Shown piece after piece: positions 1 to 7,752 of a stretch of DNA of 64,000 nt. Under the pieces are notes generated by a model, which saw nothing but the letters and a program-made list of their open reading frames with translations, ran no database searches and was not told where the DNA came from. The DNA is from Hungatella sp. (lineage in GTDB: Bacteria > Bacillota > Clostridia > Lachnospirales > Lachnospiraceae). The position numbers were made by a program, and so were the translations under genes. Location: the NCBI GenBank assembly GCA_022792815.1, contig JAAWBS010000057.1, positions 53,004-117,003 on the forward strand. Reading direction: 5' to 3'. Every line of letters begins with the position of its first letter. Within the stretch, counting starts at the first letter, position 1.

Positions 1-412
1 GCAGGGCATTTCGACAGGGAGATGCCAAGGCGGTGGAGGAACAGTTTACCGCATATCTGAAGAAGACCATCAGCATCCGGGACATCGCAACAAAAAGCAA
101 AAAGGAAAATTTTTATCATGGCATTTTGCTGGGTTTGCTGAACTATGATTCCGAGTGGGTCGTGATGTCCAACGCGGAGTCCGGAGACGGATACAGCGAC
201 ATTCTGGTAGAGATCGAAGACGAGGACATGGGAATCGTCATAGAGATCAAATATGCGGAGGACGGAGTCCTGGAGACAGGATGCAGGCAGGCGTTGGAGC
301 AGATCGAAAAAAAACAGTATGACGAAAAGCTGCGGCTGAAGGGAATGACGAGATCATCGCTTTCGGGATCGCCTGCTTTCGAAAACGGTGTATGGCAGTC
401 TGTGAGGAATGA
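1..412 (+). pseudogene. 3' end of AAA-ATPase/PD-(D/E)XK family gene, frameshifted
   Basis: The reading frame is open at the left edge (codons from base 3), so the gene begins outside the window. The visible part is the C-terminal PD-(D/E)XK nuclease-like domain typical of PF09820/PF08011 proteins: YHGILLGLL, then GYSDILVEIED and IVIEIKYA, which hold the Asp and the Glu-x-Lys of the nuclease fold. Near base 347 the frame breaks. Reading on in the -1 frame restores the family ending (DEIIAFGIACFRKRC) and stops at 410-412, just before a terminator-like hairpin. Staying in the original frame gives an atypical tail to base 470. One missing base after the ATG at 345-347 explains this. It could be a real pseudogene or an assembly error. 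The role of this family is unknown; nuclease activity is only inferred. Confidence 0.7.
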
Positions 413-413
413 T

Positions 414-448
414 AGGGGGATTTTCATGACAGAAATCCCCTCTATTTT
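414..448 (+). terminator. Terminator-like hairpin after the frameshifted nuclease gene
   Basis: An imperfect inverted repeat (AGGGGGATTTTC with GAAATCCCCT) is followed by TCTATTTT. It lies directly after the stop codon of the restored reading frame (410-412), which supports that frame as the ancestral one. The rest of the gap up to 600 shows no gene. Confidence 0.5.
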
Positions 449-619
449 GGAAGGGGCACCGTACAGATGAAAGATTTGCCAGAACAGGAAACAGATCAGG
501 GATTAATTTTTAGAAAATCATGCCGATATATGAAAATGAGATTTTACACATGAAATAGGTCGGATTTGCCCCAAAGATCTGAAAAGATCGCTTCGTTACC
601 CAGTTTGTCTATTTTTTAT

Positions 620-650
620 TTGACAAATTAAAGTATATATATCATATTAT
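620..650 (+). promoter_or_regulatory. Promoter of the glycan locus
   Basis: TTGACA at 620-625 is followed by an extremely AT-rich tract. CATATT (643-648) sits at a 17-bp spacing and TATTAT (645-650) at 19 bp, so the exact -10 is uncertain. It is the only obvious promoter ahead of a long run of closely spaced plus-strand genes. A 19-base stretch here (632-650) recurs exactly at 2913-2931. Confidence 0.55.
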
Positions 651-688
651 ATATATCCAATGATCATACAGAGAGGATAACAGCCCTA

Positions 689-2038
689 ATGAAGAAAGTC
701 ATTACATACGGGACCTTCGATTTGTTTCATGAAGGCCATTACAATCTGCTGAAGCGGGCCAAGGCCCTGGGAGACTACCTGATCGTGGGAGTCACCACAG
801 AGTACTACGATATGCAGAGAGGAAAGCTGAATGTGGTCAATCCTCTCCTGGAGCGGGTGGAGAATGTGAAAAAGACTGGTCTGGCAGACGAGATCATCGT
901 GGAGGATCACGAGGGACAGAAGCCGGAGGACATCCAGAAGATGGGAGTGGACATTTTTACCGTTGGCTCCGACTGGACCGGCATCTTCGATTACCTGGGG
1001 GAGTTCTGCCAGGTGGTATATCTGGATCGGACGCCAGAGATCTCCTCCTCCATCTTAAGGGCGGACAAATATCCCATTGTACAGATGGGAGTGGTGGGTT
1101 CGGGCCGCATTGCTCCCAGATTTCTGTCGGAGGCCAAGTTCGTCAGCGGGGTCAATGTGGGAGCTGTCTACAACCCCAACAGTCAGAGCGCTCAGGAATT
1201 TGGTAGAAGTCACGAGCTGGATGCCTACTGGGGAGATTTCCGGGAGTTTTTAGAGCAGGTCGATGCCATCTACATCGCCTCTCCTCATGAGACCCACCAT
1301 GAATACGCCAGGGCGGCTATCGAGATGGGACGCCATGTGCTCTGTGAGAAGCCCCTCACCTTCACTGTGGCCCGGGCCAATGAACTGTATGATCTGGCCG
1401 GCGAGAACGACGTAGTTCTCATGGAGGGCATCAAGACTGCCTTCTGCCCGGGATTCATGCAGATGATGAACCTGGCCCGGAGCGGAGTCATCGGCGAGGT
1501 ACGGGACGTGGAGGCCTGCTTTTCCAGGATCACCCAGCTGGGACTGCGGGAGATGAGAGACCGGGAGTATGGAGGGGCCTTCCTGGAGTTTGGCAGCTAC
1601 ACCCTGCTTCCCATCTTCAAGCTGCTTGGGTGTAAGTACGAGAGCGTGGAGTTTGACAGTATCTTGGCGGACAACGGCATCGATCTCTACAGCAAGATTC
1701 ATTTTCGGTTTAAGAACGCCCTGGCTATGTCCAAGACCGGCATCGGGGTCAAGTCCGAGGGACAGTTGGTGATCGCCGGAACCAAAGGATATATATTGGC
1801 AGAGTCGCCCTGGTGGCTGACCAAGTCTTTTGAGGTACGGTATGAGGATCCCACCAGGATCGACAAGTATTCTCCCAAGTTTCTGGGGGACGGCCTGCGG
1901 TACGAGATCGCGGATTTCGTGTCTAAGATCAACGGGACGGAGAAGATGTCCTACTGCCTGACCAAGGAGGAGTCCGTGGCCATGGCAGGGGTGGTGGAGA
2001 GGTTTATGGAGGAGCGGAAGAGACGCGGCAGGGCGTAG
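689..2038 (+). CDS. TagD-like cytidylyltransferase fused to Gfo/Idh/MocA oxidoreductase
   Basis: A 449-residue fusion. Residues 1 to about 128 are a glycerol-3-phosphate cytidylyltransferase-like domain: YGTFDLFHEGH contains the HxGH nucleotide-binding motif, and RTPEISSS matches the RTxGISTT signature. Residues about 130-449 are a Gfo/Idh/MocA-type NAD(P)-dependent oxidoreductase with a Rossmann core (MGVVGSGRIAPRF) and the CEKPL motif of the family. The first domain would make a CDP-activated polyol or aminoalcohol; the second would oxidise or reduce a sugar or polyol, possibly the same pathway intermediate. The substrate cannot be read from the sequence. The gene is GC-rich, in contrast to the locus after 3.5 kb. 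Start ATG 689 is preceded by AGAGG about 12 bases upstream. Confidence 0.85.
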   Translation: MKKVITYGTFDLFHEGHYNLLKRAKALGDYLIVGVTTEYYDMQRGKLNVVNPLLERVENVKKTGLADEIIVEDHEGQKPEDIQKMGVDIFTVGSDWTGIFDYLGEFCQVVYLDRTPEISSSILRADKYPIVQMGVVGSGRIAPRFLSEAKFVSGVNVGAVYNPNSQSAQEFGRSHELDAYWGDFREFLEQVDAIYIASPHETHHEYARAAIEMGRHVLCEKPLTFTVARANELYDLAGENDVVLMEGIKTAFCPGFMQMMNLARSGVIGEVRDVEACFSRITQLGLREMRDREYGGAFLEFGSYTLLPIFKLLGCKYESVEFDSILADNGIDLYSKIHFRFKNALAMSKTGIGVKSEGQLVIAGTKGYILAESPWWLTKSFEVRYEDPTRIDKYSPKFLGDGLRYEIADFVSKINGTEKMSYCLTKEESVAMAGVVERFMEERKRRGRA

Positions 2039-2250
2039 GGGAAAGAGAAAAGCGCGAGCCAGGGAAAGAGGCGCCGCATGAAAGGGCGGTGGGAGTGTGG
2101 GCCTGAGAGAGTGGCCGCACAGCAGGAGAACGAGAGCGTGGGCCTGCGAAAGAGAAGACGGATAGCGCGGAGAACGAGTTTGTAAAAAGAAGCGCCATAG
2201 CAGGGCGGCGAGTGGCTGAATCTGCGCAAGAGAGAAAAAGGAGCGGCAGC
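2039..2250. other. Purine-rich intergenic spacer
   Basis: About 210 bases strongly biased to A and G on the plus strand, with two loosely similar segments (around 2066-2100 and 2190-2215, both containing GCGCC followed by AGGGCGG). No gene, terminator or promoter is supported. It ends in the AGGAG that precedes the next start codon. Confidence 0.4.
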
Positions 2251-4788
2251 ATGAGAAAGAAGATTAAGAACAATATCATAGAGATTTTAAAAACCCTGGC
2301 CAAGGCCCAGGATCATGCCGAGCTGCTTGCAGGCAGGAATCAGTTTGCTCAGGCCGCCGATCTGCTGGCCCAGTGCCAGGCCTGCGCCGTGGAAGCCGGG
2401 GAGGCCATCGAGAGAAGCGAGGGCGAGGGCACCGAGGCAGTGGCCTGTCTGGAGACCTACTGCGAACAGCTTTATCAGATGAGCCAGACCACCGACCGAA
2501 GAGCCATGGGGGCGCTCAGGCGGCATATGGAGACAACCTTAAAAGAGACAAAGCGAAAGATCGAAAAGTTGCCTCAGGATCCTATGAAGGTGGCCTTCAT
2601 GCCCTACAAGGCCTCCATGTGGGACTGCATGGAGAGTGTGTGGGAGGCGGCCGCGGCCGACCCGGACTGTGAGACTTACGTGGTTCCTATCCCTTTTTAC
2701 GAGAAGAACCCGGAAGGCGGGATCGCAAAGGAGTGCTATGAGGGAGCTCTGTTTCCGAAATATGTTCCTATTACCCACTATAAAGACTTCCCCCTAGAGA
2801 GGGAACAGCCGGATGTGATCTACATTCACAACCCCTACGATAACTGTAATTACGTCACCAGCGTATATCCGGAGTACTATGCCCCGAATCTGAAGAAGTA
2901 TACAGATATATTAGTATATATATCATATTATTTTAATGGAAACGGACCATTGCCGGAATTTCACAGAGACCTGCCGGCCTATCACTATGCAGACAAGATC
3001 ATCCTTCAGGACCAGGAGAAGGTGGACTCCCTTGTAGAGAGCATCCCCCGGGAAAAGACGGCAGCTTTAGGATCGCCTAAGGTGGATCGGCTTCTGAAGC
3101 TGGAGAAGAGGCGTCAGGCGATCATAGATGAAGAGCTTCCGAAAGAGTGGAGAGAAAAGATCGCCGGAAAGAAAGTGATCCTCTTTAATATCAGTGTAAC
3201 AGGTATCCTGGAAAACAGCAAGTGGGCCATGGACAAGATCCGCTACGTGCTGTCCCGCTTTAAGGGACGGGACGACGTGGTGCTGTGGTGGCGTCCCCAT
3301 CCCCTGATCGAGGGCACCCTGAAATCCATGCGTCCGGAACTGTACGGGGAGTACATGGGGATTAAGAAGAAGTATGTGAAGGAAGGCTGGGGCATACTGG
3401 ATGAGACCGGGGACGCGGGTGTGGCCGCGGTGGTGGCGGACGCGTACCTTGGAGAGAATTCGTCTTCCATGGTGCATTACTTTGGGGTGCTGGGGAAGGC
3501 GGTGATGTTTATTGCATGGCAATTAACTGATGAAAGAACTGAAGAAGAGAGAAGAAAATTAAAATTTTGTGATTTCTATTGTGAAGGCAATAAGATGTAT
3601 TTTGTTCCGAGAAATGCAGGTATGGAGCATTATTTATGTGTATTGGATTTGGAAAAAAATAATCTTAAAATAGATGTTGATATGCCAGGACAAAGGACAG
3701 GAAGTTTGACTCAATCTCAGTATCTGAGTATAGATAAGTATGAGGATGATATCATCTTGACTCCGTATTTGGCGGAAGACATCTATGTATATAACAGAAG
3801 AAATAAAAGAGCTAGAAAATATGTTCTGAATACGATATGTGAAGGCGGTAAATTTGATAGGACAATTCGCTATAAAAATAGTTTGTTCTTAAAGCCCCAA
3901 TGTTATCCGGCAATCGTCAAAATAGATTTGGAGACATTTAATATTACCGAATATGGGGATTGTATTCGTCCTTTTTTGGCAGAGAATAATGATAGAAAAC
4001 CGTATTTTGTCGGCGATATAGCAATAAAAGGAAGCTCTTTGTATATGGCTGCATTTCGTGAGGACCAAATATTGATCTTCAATATGGAAAATGGCCAATA
4101 CGAGATTAAATCTGTTGGGGATTATGAATTTGGCTTCTGGTCGGTATCCTTTGACGGAAAAAATTTTTGGCTTGCGGCAGATGGAAAAAATTATATTGTT
4201 AAGTGGGATGAAGAAAGTGGAGAAAGCTGGAGGTATGAGTATCCTGTTGATACCGCGAGGGATTATACTCTCAATGCCTGTATGGTAAATATGGATGACC
4301 ATTTATTAATATACCAGCGAAACCATCAAACTATTTTCAAAATGGATAAAACAACAGGTCAAATTGAGAAAGTTGCAATTCATAGGAGCAAAGATGGGTG
4401 TCGTGATAATCAAAAATCGGGATACGTAATTGCGCGGCTTTTTCATGAAAAAGAAGTTATCTCTTTAAATGACTCAGATAATAGTATTTGCTTTTCGGAT
4501 TTGGAAGGAAATGAGAAAAGAAGAATACTATGCAGAATAGACAGAAAAAAAATGGAGGATATAGAAAGAAGAATTATTAGGGATTATCAGCTGGTGAAGG
4601 AAACGCCATATTATATTGATGAAAGGAATGTCGGCATTTCGGAGTATATTGGTTTTATAAAAGGGGAAGATGATGATTTAAAAGATCAGATTATAGATAA
4701 GTATAGAAAGATCTTGCTCTTGGATGAGACTTCAGGAGTAAGAATCCATAAGCACGTAAAAGATGGAAATTCGTTAAACGCTATATAG
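2251..4788 (+). CDS. CDP-glycerol glycerophosphotransferase-like protein with propeller-like C-terminus
   Basis: Residues 1-110 are helical. About 115-425 resemble the GT-B fold of CDP-glycerol:polyglycerolphosphate transferases (VLWWRPHPL, LGENSSSMVHYFGVLGK). About 430-845 look like repeated beta-propeller blades (VLDLEKNN, VKIDLETFN, FNMENG, VKWDEESG). The start at ATG 2251 is chosen because AGGAG lies 8 bases upstream; an in-frame GTG at 2212 has no such site. Codons are GC-rich up to about base 3510 and abruptly AT-rich after it, exactly where the transferase domain ends. The protein is therefore probably a chimera made by recombination at a domain border. Role inferred: transfer of a polyol-phosphate unit to a surface polymer. 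Family assignment of the C-terminal half is uncertain. Confidence 0.7.
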   Translation: MRKKIKNNIIEILKTLAKAQDHAELLAGRNQFAQAADLLAQCQACAVEAGEAIERSEGEGTEAVACLETYCEQLYQMSQTTDRRAMGALRRHMETTLKETKRKIEKLPQDPMKVAFMPYKASMWDCMESVWEAAAADPDCETYVVPIPFYEKNPEGGIAKECYEGALFPKYVPITHYKDFPLEREQPDVIYIHNPYDNCNYVTSVYPEYYAPNLKKYTDILVYISYYFNGNGPLPEFHRDLPAYHYADKIILQDQEKVDSLVESIPREKTAALGSPKVDRLLKLEKRRQAIIDEELPKEWREKIAGKKVILFNISVTGILENSKWAMDKIRYVLSRFKGRDDVVLWWRPHPLIEGTLKSMRPELYGEYMGIKKKYVKEGWGILDETGDAGVAAVVADAYLGENSSSMVHYFGVLGKAVMFIAWQLTDERTEEERRKLKFCDFYCEGNKMYFVPRNAGMEHYLCVLDLEKNNLKIDVDMPGQRTGSLTQSQYLSIDKYEDDIILTPYLAEDIYVYNRRNKRARKYVLNTICEGGKFDRTIRYKNSLFLKPQCYPAIVKIDLETFNITEYGDCIRPFLAENNDRKPYFVGDIAIKGSSLYMAAFREDQILIFNMENGQYEIKSVGDYEFGFWSVSFDGKNFWLAADGKNYIVKWDEESGESWRYEYPVDTARDYTLNACMVNMDDHLLIYQRNHQTIFKMDKTTGQIEKVAIHRSKDGCRDNQKSGYVIARLFHEKEVISLNDSDNSICFSDLEGNEKRRILCRIDRKKMEDIERRIIRDYQLVKETPYYIDERNVGISEYIGFIKGEDDDLKDQIIDKYRKILLLDETSGVRIHKHVKDGNSLNAI

Positions 4789-4818
4789 TGCTAGGAAGGG
4801 ATGCAGAGGCTAAAACAT

Positions 4819-6075
4819 ATGAGAACTACAGAAAAATACTACCTTTTTTATAGGAAGACTATTGCGGCGGCCACCAGGCTGGTATTTTTAGCGTGTAGTT
4901 TATTCCCTGTTCAAAAGAACAAGATTGTTATATGTACCTTTGAAGGAAAAACCGGGTTTGGGTGCAATCCCAAATATATTGTAGAAGAATTGCATAGGAG
5001 GAACAGCTCCTACAGGTTTGTCTGGTTAGTAAATGATACGGATAAGGAATTTCCTCAATATATTAAAAAGAAGAAAAATAACATATGGAATGGGGCGTGG
5101 CAGCTCTCAACAGCAAAAATATGGATAGATAATTATCGTAAGCCTTATGGAACAAGAAAAAGAAAAAGCCAGTACTATTTTCAGACGTGGCACGGAACGA
5201 TCGGGTTTAAAAGCACTGGACTCTGGAGAGGAACCGCTTTTTCACCGATGGCATATCTGGTTAGCAAAAGCGATTCAGATATGATTGATTATGTAACAAT
5301 AGACTCAGAGTGGTGCCGGCAGATGTTCCCAAAGGGATTAGTCTATGACGGGGAGTTTTTAAAAGTGGGAGCGCCGCGCTGTGATGTTTTGTATGGAGAT
5401 AGAAAAGAACAGAAGAAAAAGTTTCTTGAAAGATTTGGTTTGGGGGATCAAGCACGGATAATAATGTTTGCGCCCACCTTTAGAGAAGGCAGTAAAAATG
5501 GTGTAAGGACAGTATTTTCGGAGGAATGGTCTGTTGATTTTGAGCGTATGTTAAAGAATTTAGAGAAGCGTTTTGGAGGGGAATGGCATTTATGTGTCAG
5601 AATTCATCCACAGTTATCTTCTCAATTAAAGCAGGTTTTTAATCCTATGACGAGTAGGACAATTATCGATGTAAGCAAAGACGATGATATGTATGAAGTT
5701 CTGGCTGCAATGGATGCTTTAATTACGGATTATTCAAGCGTCGCAATGGATGCGGGTTTTACACATATGCCTGTATTCATTTATGCTGATGATATAGATT
5801 GTTATATAAAGGATAGGGGAAGTATATTATGGAACCTATCTTCTGACTCCAGCGCAACGATTACTAACAACAAAAAAATGACACCGGGAATAGAGGCAAC
5901 TTTGCCATATTCTGTGTCTCAGAATAATGAAGAGCTTGAAAAGAATATCTTGGAGTTTGATAAAGAAATTTATGAGGAAAAGTTAAGGGACTTTGAATGT
6001 GCAGTAGGACTTGTATTTGATGGAAAAGCAAGCGAGAGGACTGCAGATAAAATAGAAGATTGTATGAGGCATTAG
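4819..6075 (+). CDS. CDP-glycerol glycerophosphotransferase family protein (TagF-like)
   Basis: A 418-residue protein with the hallmarks of the TagB/TagF family: FQTWHGTIGFK (the WHG motif near the active site), APTFREGS, VRIHPQL and ITDYSSVAMDAGF in the C-terminal CDP-binding half. Such enzymes add glycerol- or ribitol-phosphate from CDP-polyol to a growing teichoic-acid-type chain on the inner membrane face. ATG 4819 is preferred: AGAGG lies 9 bases before it, while the in-frame ATG at 4801 directly abuts AGGAAGGG, leaving no spacer. AT-rich like the genes that follow. The acceptor and the polyol are not determinable. Confidence 0.85.
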   Translation: MRTTEKYYLFYRKTIAAATRLVFLACSLFPVQKNKIVICTFEGKTGFGCNPKYIVEELHRRNSSYRFVWLVNDTDKEFPQYIKKKKNNIWNGAWQLSTAKIWIDNYRKPYGTRKRKSQYYFQTWHGTIGFKSTGLWRGTAFSPMAYLVSKSDSDMIDYVTIDSEWCRQMFPKGLVYDGEFLKVGAPRCDVLYGDRKEQKKKFLERFGLGDQARIIMFAPTFREGSKNGVRTVFSEEWSVDFERMLKNLEKRFGGEWHLCVRIHPQLSSQLKQVFNPMTSRTIIDVSKDDDMYEVLAAMDALITDYSSVAMDAGFTHMPVFIYADDIDCYIKDRGSILWNLSSDSSATITNNKKMTPGIEATLPYSVSQNNEELEKNILEFDKEIYEEKLRDFECAVGLVFDGKASERTADKIEDCMRH

Positions 6076-6091
6076 ATGGAGAAATGGCTGT

Positions 6092-6682
6092 ATGGATGGA
6101 GCGATAATTTTAGCTGGTGGTCAAGGGGAACGATTCAAAAAGAAAAAGCAGTTTGAACTGATAGACGGAAAAGAAATGTGGCGATTTGTGTATGATAAAG
6201 CGGTTCAAGTGATCAGTAAAGAGATGACCAGAGTTGTTGGAATTGATATTCCTGGTGGGGATACAAGAAGTTTATCAGTGTATAATGGACTTATGGAACT
6301 AAGTGAAAATTGTAAAAGAGTAATTATCATTGAGGCCGCAAGACCCCTGGTGACGGTTGAGCAGATTAAAAAGAGTATAGAAAGAAGTGAAAAATCAGTT
6401 ACATATGCACTTCCATTAGTAAACACCGTAATCGGACGGGACGGTACATATTATAACAGAAATGAGTTTTATGATTTGTTGACGCCACAATCTTTTGATT
6501 TTCAATTGCTCAGAGAGGCATATAAAACTGGAAAATATAAAGACACCACAGATGAGACAGTAGTCATGTTTCGAGAATATGGCATAAAACCTTACTTTTT
6601 GCTGGAAGGAGAAAATTTGTTAAAAGTTACATATAAAAGGGATATGGGTATAATTCAAAACCTATTAAGAAACGGGGAATGA
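6092..6682 (+). CDS. IspD/TarI-like cytidylyltransferase
   Basis: A 196-residue protein of the IspD/TarI family: N-terminal LAGGQGERFKKKKQF, then EAARPLV in place of the usual DAARP, LLTPQSFDFQLL, TDET and LLKVTYKRD. These build the CTP site and the metal-binding loop. It is shorter than IspD or TarI (about 230 residues). In this context ribitol-5-phosphate (TarI role) is a more likely substrate than methylerythritol phosphate, because the next gene is an SDR, the same pair and order that is fused in Haemophilus Bcs1/Acs1, a ribulose-5-phosphate reductase/CDP-ribitol pyrophosphorylase. That substrate is inferred. Confidence 0.8.
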   Translation: MDGAIILAGGQGERFKKKKQFELIDGKEMWRFVYDKAVQVISKEMTRVVGIDIPGGDTRSLSVYNGLMELSENCKRVIIIEAARPLVTVEQIKKSIERSEKSVTYALPLVNTVIGRDGTYYNRNEFYDLLTPQSFDFQLLREAYKTGKYKDTTDETVVMFREYGIKPYFLLEGENLLKVTYKRDMGIIQNLLRNGE

Positions 6683-6686
6683 AAAT

Positions 6687-7304
6687 ATGGATAGAAAGCA
6701 GATAGTCGTAATAACTGGCGGTGCCGGAGATATTGCACAGGCAATAAAAGTAGAATTGACGGATGAATATGAGGTTTTGAGCCCTGGAAAAGAAGAGCTA
6801 GACGTTACTGATATTGAATCGTCAGAGAAGTATTTTTCTAATCATATTCCGGATATTTTGGTAAATAATGCAGGTTATGTTTTGCCAATGTCTATTGGAG
6901 AGTCAGATATTTATTCAGAAAAAAAGGCTATTGATATTAACCTTTTTGGAGTTTTTAATTGTACGGCAGCCGCGTTAAAACGAAACAGAAAGGCTAAAAT
7001 TGTAAATATAGGATCATCTGCGGCAACAAAAGTCCACGGGACATGGAGTTCATATTGCGCCAGTAAGGCAGGGGTGGTTATGGCGACAAAATGCTGGGCG
7101 GACGACGGAGTTGATGCGGTTTGTATTTCACCAGGGAGAACTGCAACCAAAATGAGAAGGGGGTTGTTTCCTGAGGAGGATCAATGTACGTTATTGACAC
7201 CAGAAAAATTTGCAAAGGTGGTATGTATGGCGATCCATGGGAGATACAGAAGCGGTGAACATATTAATGTAACAAAGGACAATATAGAGGAGATCCTGCG
7301 GTGA
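6687..7304 (+). CDS. Short-chain dehydrogenase/reductase, putative ribulose-5-phosphate reductase
   Basis: A 205-residue SDR with TGGAGDIA (cofactor glycine motif, residues 10-17), NNAG (60-63) and a catalytic Ser110-Tyr123-Lys127 set in YCASK. It starts 4 bases after the IspD-like gene, with GGGGAATG just upstream. Together the two genes match the domain order of bifunctional CDP-ribitol synthase. Inferred reaction: NAD(P)H reduction of ribulose-5-phosphate to ribitol-5-phosphate. The protein is somewhat short for an SDR (usual 240-260), so other keto-sugar substrates are possible. The last codons overlap the next gene by 4 bases. Confidence 0.8.
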   Translation: MDRKQIVVITGGAGDIAQAIKVELTDEYEVLSPGKEELDVTDIESSEKYFSNHIPDILVNNAGYVLPMSIGESDIYSEKKAIDINLFGVFNCTAAALKRNRKAKIVNIGSSAATKVHGTWSSYCASKAGVVMATKCWADDGVDAVCISPGRTATKMRRGLFPEEDQCTLLTPEKFAKVVCMAIHGRYRSGEHINVTKDNIEEILR

Positions 7305-7723
7305 TTGAAAGAAAAAAAGTTGTGATAAATACTGAAAAACAGTTCACCCCATTAGATCATATTATATCAGAATTTATAAAAGGAAAAAAGGGGGCAGGTA
7401 TGGTTAATGTTTTCGTCGCCCATACCACTTGTGCCATAAAAGTAATGGAGGGTGAAATATTACTGTTAAGCGACGTAAACACATATTTAGACAAAACATT
7501 TCCAATGGATAAAAGATATATGCATAATATTATTGAAATAAGAGATGTTCCGATAAATGAAAGAATTAATGGGCATTCCCATATGCGGCAATTGTTTTTT
7601 GGAACAGATGTAAATATTCCGGTTCAAGATGGAAAAATGTTATTAGGGCAGTGGCAGACAGTATTTTTGATAGAATTTGATCCGGTAAGAGATAGGGATG
7701 TTTATATTACGTATATGGATTAA
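7301..7723 (+). CDS. YjbQ/UPF0047 family protein
   Basis: A 140-residue protein whose central and C-terminal motifs match the YjbQ (UPF0047) family: VFVAHTTCAIKVMEGE, NGHSHMRQLFFG and GKMLLGQWQTVFLIEFD. The conserved histidines of these motifs are present. Some family members can make thiamine phosphate when overexpressed, but the real role is unsettled. The GTG start overlaps the preceding SDR stop by 4 bases, so translational coupling with the putative CDP-ribitol genes is likely. A member of this family embedded in a polysaccharide locus is unusual; a role in phosphosugar chemistry is only a guess. Confidence 0.8.
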   Translation: MIERKKVVINTEKQFTPLDHIISEFIKGKKGAGMVNVFVAHTTCAIKVMEGEILLLSDVNTYLDKTFPMDKRYMHNIIEIRDVPINERINGHSHMRQLFFGTDVNIPVQDGKMLLGQWQTVFLIEFDPVRDRDVYITYMD

Positions 7724-7752
7724 ACCCAAAAGGCTTATAGAGGGACAGGACT

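Noticed and set aside
6092..6682. IspD of the isoprenoid (MEP) pathway
   Set aside because: The protein is short, the DAARP motif is altered to EAARP, and the SDR neighbour and glycan context favour a TarI-like role.
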